DNA of 14,145 nucleotides from Flavobacteriaceae bacterium (GTDB taxonomy: Bacteria; Bacteroidota; Bacteroidia; Flavobacteriales; Flavobacteriaceae), in the NCBI GenBank assembly GCA_023700885.1, contig JAMPYA010000046.1, positions 1 to 14,145 on the forward strand. The letters run 5' to 3'. Shown one piece after another: positions 1-6,623 of the stretch; position 1 is the stretch's first letter; each line of letters starts with the position of its first letter. A program made the position numbers and the translations under genes. The notes below the pieces were generated by a model. That model ran no database searches. It saw only the letters and a program-made list of their open reading frames with translations, and was not told the origin of the DNA.

Positions 1-43
1 AAATGATATAAAATCTATCAGTTTTAAAATCCTAATTTTAACG

Positions 44-51
44 TACTTTTG
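44..51 (+). promoter_or_regulatory. Bacteroidota -7 promoter box of the acyl-CoA reductase gene
   Basis: TACTTTTG matches the Bacteroidota sigma factor consensus TAnnTTTG exactly. A TTTT run at 22-25, 18 bases upstream, is a partial match to the -33 TTTG element. Transcription would start near 56-60, leaving a leader of about 15 bases before the ATG at 73, which is typical of the group. Inferred from consensus only. Confidence 0.6.
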
Positions 52-72
52 CAGTTGTAAAAACATTAGTTT

Positions 73-1134
73 ATGACACTTGCCCAACGAATAAGCGCTT
101 TTGAACAATTAGGTAATTTCATGCGTCAGTTTTCTACTGATTCATTTGAAAAACAGAAGAACGTTTTATATAATGACACTTTCTTTGAGACAGTTCAAGA
201 GGAAATTTACATAGCTGTAAATCGCAATGCATGGTTCACTTTAGATAACGTAATATTTGCATTTAAAAGTTGGAGTGAAAGTTTGACTCAAAGCAATCTT
301 GAACATTGGACAAAATCCTATCAATTTTACAATAATCAACCTAAAACTATTGGGTTAATTATGGCAGGAAATATACCATTAGTCGGATTTCACGATTTTT
401 TAGCAGTATTGATTTCTGGTCATAAAGCATTAGTTAAATTGTCTTCTAATGATCAAAAATTACTTCCGATTTTAGCTCAATATCTACAAATAATTGAACC
501 AGAATTTAAGGACTTTATCACTTTTATAGAGCAAAAAATTGAAAATTTTGATGCGGTTATTGCAACCGGAAGCAATAATTCTGCTCGTTATTTTGAATAT
601 TATTTTGGTAAATATCCACACATCATTCGCAAAAATAGAAATTCTGTTGCTATTTTAACCGGAAATGAAACGGATGTAGAACTGGAACTTTTAGGTGAAG
701 ATGTTTTTCGCTATTTCGGATTAGGTTGCAGAAGCGTATCTAAAATATTTATTCCTAAAAATTATGATTTAGATAAACTTTTTAAGGCATTTTATCCCTT
801 TCACACTTTATTAGATTATAAAAAATACAGCAATAATTACGACTATAATAAAGCAGTTTATTTAATGAGTTTATTTAAAATCTATGATAATGGTTTTTTA
901 GTCTTAAAGGAAGATAAATCATACGCTTCACCTATTGCTTCTCTATTTTATGAATATTATGATACTTTGGATTCATTAAACAATAAATTTGAATCAGAAC
1001 AAGATCAAATTCAGTGTATTATAAGCAACTCAACAATTAAAAATTCAATTCCTTTTGGTTCTTCACAGAAACCCAATTTATGGGATTATGCAGATGAAGT
1101 AGATACGATTGAATTTTTATTGAAATTAACCTAA
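73..1134 (+). CDS. LuxC-family acyl-CoA reductase
   Basis: This 353-residue protein belongs to the acyl-CoA reductase family whose best known member is LuxC, which reduces activated fatty acyl groups to aldehydes with NADPH. Visible family marks are AGNIPLVGFHDFL (98-110), the ATGSNNSARYFEYYFGKYPH block (164-183), and GLGCRSVSK (216-224), where Cys219 is the likely acyl-thioester nucleophile. The C-terminal PFGSSQKPNLWDYADEVDT block (327-345) is also typical. The ATG at 73 sits about 15 bases behind a good promoter box and gives full family length. There are no luciferase genes (luxAB) or luxD/E partners here, so bioluminescence is not implied; in flavobacteria such genes commonly stand alone, and the physiological substrate is unknown. 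It is separated from serC by 162 bases and is probably its own transcription unit. Family assignment is secure; the substrate is inference. Confidence 0.88.
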   Translation: MTLAQRISAFEQLGNFMRQFSTDSFEKQKNVLYNDTFFETVQEEIYIAVNRNAWFTLDNVIFAFKSWSESLTQSNLEHWTKSYQFYNNQPKTIGLIMAGNIPLVGFHDFLAVLISGHKALVKLSSNDQKLLPILAQYLQIIEPEFKDFITFIEQKIENFDAVIATGSNNSARYFEYYFGKYPHIIRKNRNSVAILTGNETDVELELLGEDVFRYFGLGCRSVSKIFIPKNYDLDKLFKAFYPFHTLLDYKKYSNNYDYNKAVYLMSLFKIYDNGFLVLKEDKSYASPIASLFYEYYDTLDSLNNKFESEQDQIQCIISNSTIKNSIPFGSSQKPNLWDYADEVDTIEFLLKLT

Positions 1135-1149
1135 TATTTTACTCTTTTT

Positions 1150-1208
1150 ATTTCATTAATATGAAAAAAATAGGCAATTTTGTACTCTAATTTATTAATA
1201 AATGAAAT
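1150..1208. repeat. AT-rich inverted repeats between the reductase gene and serC
   Basis: TTTCAT (1151-1156) and ATGAAA (1161-1166) form a 6-bp stem with a 4-base loop, shortly after the reductase stop. A perfect 12-bp palindrome TTTATTAATAAA lies at 1191-1202. ATTTCATT (1150-1157) can alternatively pair with AATGAAAT (1201-1208), excluding the first hairpin. No T-run follows on the + strand, so this is not a canonical terminator. In such AT-rich DNA it may be chance. Confidence 0.3.
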
Positions 1209-1258
1209 AGCTATAATTTTAAATTTCAAGTCAATAGTAATATTTTTAATCAGCTTAT

Positions 1259-1266
1259 TTTATTTG
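1259..1266 (+). promoter_or_regulatory. Possible -7 box for the serC-serA-DUF1015 operon
   Basis: TTTATTTG differs from TAnnTTTG at one position and would place the start of transcription near 1273, about 24 bases before serC. A second one-mismatch box, CAATTTTG at 1175-1182, would give a leader of about 107 bases. Neither has a convincing -33 element, so the operon promoter is not settled. Confidence 0.3.
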
Positions 1267-1296
1267 ATATTTATATAAACAACTAATTACTTACAA

Positions 1297-2355
1297 ATGA
1301 AAAAACATAATTTTAGTGCAGGACCTAGTATATTACCACAGGAAGTGATTAAAAAAGCGGCAGAAGCGGTTTTAAATTTTAACGAATCTGGATTATCATT
1401 AATAGAAATCTCTCATAGAAGTGCCCCTTTTGTGGCGGTTATGGACAAAGCTAGAAATCTTGCTTTAGAGTTAATGGGACTCGAAAACAAAGGATATTCA
1501 GCTATTTTCCTTCAAGGTGGAGCAAGTTTACAATTCTTAATGATTCCTTATAACCTGTTAAAAGTTGATGGTAAAGCGGCTTATTTAGATACCGGAACAT
1601 GGAGTTCAGCAGCAATCAAAGAATCAAAATATGTCGGAAACACTGAAGTAATAGCTTCATCAAAAGATAAAGGATACAATTATATACCTAAAAATTACAA
1701 TATTCCAACAGATGCAGACTATTTTCACTGTACTTCTAACAACACTATTTACGGAACTCAAATTAAAGAATTTCCAACAACAAACATTCCGGTTGTTTGT
1801 GATATGAGTTCTGACATTTTTTCTAGAGCAATTGATTTTAGTCAATTTGATTTGATTTACGCCGGTGCACAAAAAAATATGGGACCTGCAGGTACAACCT
1901 TAGTGGTAGTAAAAGATGAATTACTGGGTAAAACCGGAAGAACCATTCCATCTATGTTAGATTATCAAATCCAAATCGCAAAAGAGAGTATGTATAACAC
2001 ACCTTCTGTCTTTGCAGTTTATACTTCTATGTTAACCTTAGAGTGGTTGAAAAATTTCGGTGGAGTTGCAGCTATTGAAAAAATCAATAATGCCAAAGCA
2101 AAATTAATTTACGATGAAATAGATAGCAACCCGAATTTTATTGGTTATGCAGCTCAAGAAGATCGTTCGTTTATGAATGTTACTTTTAATTTAGCCGATG
2201 ATACCAAAAAAGATCAATTTGATGCGCTTTGGAAAGCCGCCGGAATTGAAGGCTTAAAAGGACATCGTTCAGTGGGTGGTTATAGAGCAAGTATTTACAA
2301 TGCTTTACCTTTAGAAAGTGTACAAGTATTGGTAGATGTAATGAAACAATTATAA
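1297..2355 (+). CDS. serC: Phosphoserine aminotransferase
   Basis: SerC is a cytosolic PLP enzyme that converts 3-phosphohydroxypyruvate and glutamate to O-phosphoserine and 2-oxoglutarate, the second step of serine synthesis; many also serve pyridoxine synthesis. The 352-residue length is normal. Family marks are NFSAGPSILP (5-14), ISHRS (38-42, with the substrate-binding His-Arg), FLQGGAS (71-77), Trp102 expected to stack on PLP, Asp169 in VVCDMSSD facing the pyridine nitrogen, and Lys193 in YAGAQKNMGPAG, the Schiff-base lysine. The C-terminal GHRSVGGYRASIYNA block binds substrate phosphate in the family. It is the first gene of a tight operon with serA (12-base gap) and a DUF1015 gene, ending at a strong terminator. 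The pairing with serA makes the serine role certain in practice. Confidence 0.97.
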   Translation: MKKHNFSAGPSILPQEVIKKAAEAVLNFNESGLSLIEISHRSAPFVAVMDKARNLALELMGLENKGYSAIFLQGGASLQFLMIPYNLLKVDGKAAYLDTGTWSSAAIKESKYVGNTEVIASSKDKGYNYIPKNYNIPTDADYFHCTSNNTIYGTQIKEFPTTNIPVVCDMSSDIFSRAIDFSQFDLIYAGAQKNMGPAGTTLVVVKDELLGKTGRTIPSMLDYQIQIAKESMYNTPSVFAVYTSMLTLEWLKNFGGVAAIEKINNAKAKLIYDEIDSNPNFIGYAAQEDRSFMNVTFNLADDTKKDQFDALWKAAGIEGLKGHRSVGGYRASIYNALPLESVQVLVDVMKQL

Positions 2356-2367
2356 AATTAAACAACT

Positions 2368-3330
2368 ATGAAGATCTTAGCAAATGACGGTATGGCAACA
2401 AGCGGTATTATCGCATTAGAAGCAGCCGGTTTTGAAGTTTTACTCAATAAAATTCCACAAGATGAATTGATCAAGTTTATCAATGAAAACCAAATTGATA
2501 TGTTGCTGGTACGCAGTGCCACAACAGCGCGTAAAGAATTAATTGATGCTTGTCCCTCTATTAAATTAATAGGTCGTGGTGGTGTTGGAATGGATAATAT
2601 TGATGTTGATTATGCAAAAAGTAAAGGGATTAAAGTAATTAACACACCCGATGCTTCATCACATTCTGTGGCAGAATTAGTGTTTGCCCATTTATACGGA
2701 ATGGCTCGTTTTTTACATGATTCTAACAGAAATATGCCTTTAGAAGGCGATACTAATTTCAATGCCTTAAAAAAAGCTTATGCAGGCGGAAAAGAATTAA
2801 AAGGCAAGACCATTGGTATTTTAGGTTTTGGAAGAATTGGTCAGGCGGCTGCAAAAATAGCCCTTGGAAACAGAATGAATGTGATTGCATACGACCCTTT
2901 TATAAATGAAGTTGATCTTGATTTTAAATTTTTTGACGGTCAGAAAGTAACTTTCAAAATCAAAACAGTATCAAAAGAAGAAGTTTTAAAACAAGCCGAT
3001 TTTATTTCATTACACGTTCCAAAACAAAATGAATATGTTATTGCTGCTAAAGAATTTGAAATGATGAAAGACGGAGTAGTTATTGTAAATGCTGCACGTG
3101 GAGGTGTAATTGATGAAGTGGCTTTAGTAAATGCTATAGAAAGCGGAAAAGTATTAAGTGCTGCTATGGATGTTTTTGAAAACGAACCAAAACCACCCAT
3201 TCAATTATTGATGAATCCGAGTTTATCTTTAACGCCGCACATTGGTGCTGCTACCAAAGAAGCACAAAGCAGAATTGGAGAAGAATTAGCGCAACAAATT
3301 ATCAAACATTTTAATAAAACTAAAATTTAA
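2368..3330 (+). CDS. serA: D-3-phosphoglycerate dehydrogenase, short form without ACT domain
   Basis: SerA oxidises 3-phosphoglycerate to 3-phosphohydroxypyruvate with NAD+, the first committed step of serine synthesis. The 320-residue protein has the split substrate-binding domain (about 1-100 and 290-320) around a Rossmann domain with GFGRIG (153-158) and Asp176 at the end of the next strand, indicating NAD rather than NADP. The catalytic set is present: Arg244 (NAARGG), Glu273 (ENEP) and His291 (TPHIG). RGGVGMDNID (70-79) binds substrate in the family. It lacks the C-terminal ACT regulatory domain of the E. coli enzyme (about 410 residues), so classical serine feedback through ACT is not expected. 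It lies between serC and the DUF1015 gene, separated by 12 and 10 bases, and is surely co-transcribed. A second, more distant member of the same superfamily lies at 8370-9302. Confidence 0.95.
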   Translation: MKILANDGMATSGIIALEAAGFEVLLNKIPQDELIKFINENQIDMLLVRSATTARKELIDACPSIKLIGRGGVGMDNIDVDYAKSKGIKVINTPDASSHSVAELVFAHLYGMARFLHDSNRNMPLEGDTNFNALKKAYAGGKELKGKTIGILGFGRIGQAAAKIALGNRMNVIAYDPFINEVDLDFKFFDGQKVTFKIKTVSKEEVLKQADFISLHVPKQNEYVIAAKEFEMMKDGVVIVNAARGGVIDEVALVNAIESGKVLSAAMDVFENEPKPPIQLLMNPSLSLTPHIGAATKEAQSRIGEELAQQIIKHFNKTKI

Positions 3331-3340
3331 AAAGAATAAT

Positions 3341-4588
3341 ATGGCCATATTAAAAGCATTTAAAGGATTCAGACCTCCTGCACATTTGGTAAAGCAAATC
3401 GCAGCAAGACCCTATGATGTGCTGAATTCTGCCGAGGCAATGGTAGAAGCAGATGGAAATCCTCATTCATTACTGCACATCACTAAACCGGAAATAGATT
3501 TTCCTGTAGGCACCGATGAACATATTGAAGAAGTGTATCAAAAAGCAAAAGAAAATTTTGATTCATTTATACAAAACGGTTGGTTGGTTCAAGATGAAAA
3601 AGCGTGTTTATACATCTATGCACAAACCATGAACGGTAAAACGCAATACGGACTTGTTGGAGCGGCCGGTGTTGAAGATTATATGAACGGCATCATCAAA
3701 AAACATGAATTAACGCGTCCGGATAAAGAAGAAGATCGCATGAAACACGTACGTGTTAACAATGCCAATATAGAGCCGGTTTTCTTTTCTTATCGTGCAG
3801 TTCCTGAAATTGATGCTATTATAGCTGATGTTGTAAAAAACAACGCTCCTATTTATGATTTTGTGGCTGATGAAGGTTTTGGTCATCATTTTTGGATAAT
3901 TGATAACCAAGATACCGTTGCTCAATTACTTGAATTATTTGAAAAAGTACCTGCAACTTATGTGGCTGACGGACATCACCGAACTGCTGCTGCAGCATTA
4001 GTTGGTAATGAAAAGAAAAAAAACAATCCGAATCATACCGGTAAAGAAGCATACAACTACTTTTTAGCGGTTCATTTTCCTGATAATCAATTACAAATTA
4101 TAGACTATAACAGAGTAGTAAAAGACTTAAATGGCTTCACTCCTTCTGAAGTTTTAGAACAATTACTCAAATATTTTGTTGTTGAAGAACATGGAACGGA
4201 ATTATACAAACCTAGTTGTTTACATAATTTTAGCATGTATCTAGATGGTAAATGGTATTCATTATCAGCAAAAGACGATACTTATAATGATAATGATCCT
4301 ATCGGAGTTTTAGACGTAACCATTCTTTCAAATTCAGTATTAGAGCCTATTTTTAATATTAAAGATTTACGTACTGATAAACGTATTGATTTTGTGGGCG
4401 GAATTCGCGGTTTAGAAGAACTTCAAAAACGTGTTGATAGTGGCGAAATGAAAGTGGCTTTTGCCTTGTATCCGGTTTCTATGAAACAATTATTAGATAT
4501 AGCTGATACCAATAATATCATGCCTCCAAAAACAACTTGGTTTGAACCAAAATTAAGAAGCGGATTGGTAATTCATACCTTAGATTAA
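3341..4588 (+). CDS. DUF1015 family protein, last gene of the serine operon
   Basis: This 415-residue soluble protein has no signal peptide or membrane segment and matches the widespread DUF1015 (COG4198) family, whose function I do not know to be established. Conserved features are FKGFRPP and RPYDVLN near the N-terminus (7-29), the charged stretch KHELTRPDKEEDR (121-133), VADGHHRTAAA (208-218) and the C-terminal MPPKTTWFEPKLRSGLV (394-410). The Asp210-Gly-His-His-Arg214 core resembles the Gly-x-x-Arg box of the ParB/sulfiredoxin fold, which includes the ADP-dependent serine kinase SerK. It follows serA by 10 bases and ends 25 bases before the operon terminator. Since serC and serA make phosphoserine, an inferred role is the final dephosphorylation or another phosphoserine/serine step; no HAD-type SerB lies in this window. 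Family confidence is high, function speculative. Confidence 0.9.
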   Translation: MAILKAFKGFRPPAHLVKQIAARPYDVLNSAEAMVEADGNPHSLLHITKPEIDFPVGTDEHIEEVYQKAKENFDSFIQNGWLVQDEKACLYIYAQTMNGKTQYGLVGAAGVEDYMNGIIKKHELTRPDKEEDRMKHVRVNNANIEPVFFSYRAVPEIDAIIADVVKNNAPIYDFVADEGFGHHFWIIDNQDTVAQLLELFEKVPATYVADGHHRTAAAALVGNEKKKNNPNHTGKEAYNYFLAVHFPDNQLQIIDYNRVVKDLNGFTPSEVLEQLLKYFVVEEHGTELYKPSCLHNFSMYLDGKWYSLSAKDDTYNDNDPIGVLDVTILSNSVLEPIFNIKDLRTDKRIDFVGGIRGLEELQKRVDSGEMKVAFALYPVSMKQLLDIADTNNIMPPKTTWFEPKLRSGLVIHTLD

Positions 4589-4613
4589 TCAAATTCATTT
4601 AACCATAAGTAAT

Positions 4614-4646
4614 AAGGGTAGTTTCTAGTAATGCTACCCTTTTTTT
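4614..4646 (+). terminator. Intrinsic terminator of the serC-serA-DUF1015 operon
   Basis: AAGGGTAG (4614-4621) pairs perfectly with CTACCCTT (4634-4641) across a 12-base loop, and the stem runs into a T tract (4640-4646). It lies 25 bases past the DUF1015 stop codon. This is the clearest rho-independent terminator in the window. Confidence 0.85.
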
Positions 4647-4780
4647 GATTGATTTATTAAATTAAAACGTATTAATATAGATGGTCTTATAAATTAGATA
4701 AATTATTAATTATTAACATAATAGTCTTTTATCTATTGTCTAATTTCTTTTTTCTAATTAATAATCAACTCAAAATATTG

Positions 4781-4788
4781 TAAATTTG
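4781..4788 (+). promoter_or_regulatory. Bacteroidota -7 promoter box of yggS
   Basis: TAAATTTG fits TAnnTTTG exactly. Transcription would begin near 4794, about 15 bases before the ATG at 4810. The box covers the in-frame TTG at 4786, which argues that this TTG is not the start codon. No TTG/TTTG is visible at the usual -33 spacing. The preceding 130 bases are AT-rich, with a short inverted repeat (AAATTAGA 4691-4698 with TCTAATTT 4739-4746) and nothing else I recognise. Confidence 0.6.
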
Positions 4789-4809
4789 TTACTTTCAGAT
4801 ATAAAAAAT

Positions 4810-5460
4810 ATGAGTATTGCTGCCAATCTTCAAGAAATTAAAAATTCCATACCACCTACTGTAACCCTTGTTGCTGTTACCAAAACAAAAACGGTGGCAG
4901 AAATTATGGAAGCTTATGAAGCCGGTCAGCGCGATTTTGGTGAGAATAAAATTCAGGAAATGACCCAAAAATATGAGCAACTTCCCAAGGATATTCGTTG
5001 GCATATGATTGGTCATTTACAAAGCAATAAAGTGAAATATATGGCTGAATTTGTACATTTAGTTCACGGAATTGATAAATTTACCACTTTAGTTGAAATT
5101 GATAAACAAGCTCAGAAACACAACCGAATTATCAATTGTTTGCTACAAGTACATATTGCCCAAGAAGAAACTAAATTCGGATTTAGTTATGATGAAATAT
5201 CAACACTTTTAAACAGCAATGAGTTACAATTGTTTAAAAATGTAAAAATTATTGGTTTAATGGGAATGGCTACTTTTACGGAGAATGAAATTCAAATCAG
5301 AACTGAATTTCAAGCACTATCAAACTATTTTCAACAATTAAAAATACAATATCCTCAATTTACAAGCCTTTCTATGGGCATGAGCAGCGATTATAACATT
5401 GCAATTTCAGCAGGAAGTACCATAATTAGAGTTGGAAGTGCTATATTTGGAGGAAGATAA
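4810..5460 (+). CDS. yggS: YggS/PROSC family pyridoxal phosphate homeostasis protein
   Basis: This PLP-binding protein (COG0325) has the fold of the alanine racemase N-terminal domain and no known catalytic activity; it buffers cellular PLP and affects amino-acid pools. With the ATG at 4810 it has 216 residues, near the family norm. Lys25 in VAVTKTK is the expected PLP lysine. Other marks are FGENKIQEM (43-51), WHMIGHLQSNKVK (64-76), GLMGMATF, and the C-terminal SMGMSSDYNIAISAG and RVGSAIFG blocks that hold the PLP phosphate. The reading frame is open eight codons further upstream to a TTG at 4786, but that codon lies inside the -7 promoter box, so I place the start at 4810. It follows a terminator and has its own promoter. 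The exonuclease gene follows after 22 bases and is probably co-transcribed. Confidence 0.92.
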   Translation: MSIAANLQEIKNSIPPTVTLVAVTKTKTVAEIMEAYEAGQRDFGENKIQEMTQKYEQLPKDIRWHMIGHLQSNKVKYMAEFVHLVHGIDKFTTLVEIDKQAQKHNRIINCLLQVHIAQEETKFGFSYDEISTLLNSNELQLFKNVKIIGLMGMATFTENEIQIRTEFQALSNYFQQLKIQYPQFTSLSMGMSSDYNIAISAGSTIIRVGSAIFGGR

Positions 5461-5482
5461 TTAAAAAGGCTCTATTTATAAG

Positions 5483-6562
5483 ATGTACGCAATAATAGAT
5501 ATAGAAACCAGTGGAGGTAAATTCAATGAAGAAGGAATTACCGAAATTGCCATTTATAAGTTTGATGGCGAAAAGGTGGTTGATCAATTTATTAGTTTAA
5601 TAAATCCTGAACGTTTAATTGATCCTTTTGTAGTACAACTTACCGGAATTACAGATCAAATGGTTAGAAATGCGCCTAAATTCTATGAAGTTGCTAAACG
5701 AATTATTGAAATAACAAACGATTGTATTTTTGTAGCTCATAATGTTTCTTTTGATTATAGAGTTATGCAAACAGAATTTAGAAGATTAGGGTATGACTAT
5801 GAGCGACTAACCCTTTGTACAGTTGCTCTCAGTAAAAAATTAATTTTAGAACAGCCCTCCTATAGTTTAGGTAAATTATGTAAATCTATAGGAATTCCAA
5901 TTTTAGAACGTCATAGAGCTAATGGTGATGCTATGGCAACGGTTAAATTGTTTAAAATACTATTAGAACGAGATTTTGAAAAAAATATCATTAAAGAAGC
6001 ACTTAAAACGGTTGATGTTAAAATATTAAAATCTAGCTATTTAAAAATTATTGATCCACTACCTACAGATTCAGGTATATTTTATTTACACAACGAAAAT
6101 GGCGATATTGTCTATATTGGTAAAAGCAAAAATATTAAGAAAAAAGTGAATAACTTTTTTTTACAAACTAATAAAACAGGATTGTATATACAACAAAATG
6201 TTCAATCTGTCTCCTTCGAAAAAACAGGAAATGAATTAATTGCATCCATCAAACATTATCAGGAAATTACCAACAACAAACCCTTATTAAATAAGAGAAT
6301 TTTAAATCATTCTAAAAGGGTTGAGTTTAGTAATGATGATTTTTTAATCATAGATAAAGGAAGAAATATAAGTGAAAAATCAGTTATTTTGATTGAAAAC
6401 AATAATCTCTCAGGTTTTGCTTATGTTGAGTTAGCCTATCAAATTAACAATATTGAGGTGTTAAAAACGTTAATTACTCCTATTGATAATTCCACTCAAC
6501 TCAGAAATATAGTTAAGGAACATCTGATTAAAAGAAGGGTAGAGAAGATTGTACGTCTTTAA
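5483..6562 (+). CDS. DnaQ-like DEDDh exonuclease fused to a degenerate GIY-YIG (UvrC-like) domain
   Basis: Residues 1 to about 165 form a 3'-5' exonuclease domain like the DNA polymerase III epsilon subunit, with all DEDDh residues: Asp6 and Glu8 (IIDIETSG), Asp91 (AHNVSFD), His144 and Asp149 (HRANGDA). Residues 197-270 are a GIY-YIG fold as in UvrC: GIFY (198-201), YIGKSKN (211-217) and KPLLN (266-270). Two catalytic positions look lost: the UvrC arginine (Arg39 in Thermotoga UvrC) aligns with Lys221, and the metal-binding glutamate (Glu76) aligns with His258, while the final Asn (Asn88) is kept at 270. A C-terminal domain (about 282-359, FLIIDKGRNISEKS onward) follows directly. From memory, flavobacterial relatives are about 450 residues with a longer UvrC-like linker, so roughly 100 residues seem missing. 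The exonuclease should be active; the nicking half probably not. A role in DNA repair is inferred. Confidence 0.88.
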   Translation: MYAIIDIETSGGKFNEEGITEIAIYKFDGEKVVDQFISLINPERLIDPFVVQLTGITDQMVRNAPKFYEVAKRIIEITNDCIFVAHNVSFDYRVMQTEFRRLGYDYERLTLCTVALSKKLILEQPSYSLGKLCKSIGIPILERHRANGDAMATVKLFKILLERDFEKNIIKEALKTVDVKILKSSYLKIIDPLPTDSGIFYLHNENGDIVYIGKSKNIKKKVNNFFLQTNKTGLYIQQNVQSVSFEKTGNELIASIKHYQEITNNKPLLNKRILNHSKRVEFSNDDFLIIDKGRNISEKSVILIENNNLSGFAYVELAYQINNIEVLKTLITPIDNSTQLRNIVKEHLIKRRVEKIVRL

Positions 6563-6574
6563 ATTTTAACCTCC

Positions 6575-6612
6575 TAATGAATTTTAAAATAAAGATAAAC
6601 TTTAATTCATTA
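6575..6612. repeat. Inverted repeat just upstream of miaA
   Basis: TAATGAATT (6575-6583) and AATTCATTA (6604-6612) are perfect 9-bp inverted repeats with a 20-base spacer, and further A/T pairs can extend the stem inward. The right arm ends 11 bases before the miaA start codon. No T-run follows, so it is not an obvious terminator for the exonuclease gene. It could be an operator or an RNA hairpin near the ribosome site, or chance in AT-rich DNA. Confidence 0.35.
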
Positions 6613-6623
6613 TATCTAAACCA

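Noticed and set aside
1151..1166. Intrinsic terminator after the acyl-CoA reductase gene
   Set aside because: The hairpin has a single G-C pair and is followed by A-rich, not T-rich, sequence on the coding strand.
1135..1296. Riboswitch or attenuator in the serC leader
   Set aside because: Only AT-only inverted repeats are present, with no leader peptide, conserved aptamer-like core or T-run terminator.
1660..1872. - strand open frame inside serC; similar frames at 2940-3200, 3710-3925, 3849-4052 and 4795-5016
   Set aside because: All lie opposite well-conserved genes and have compositions typical of antisense frames, with no family resemblance.
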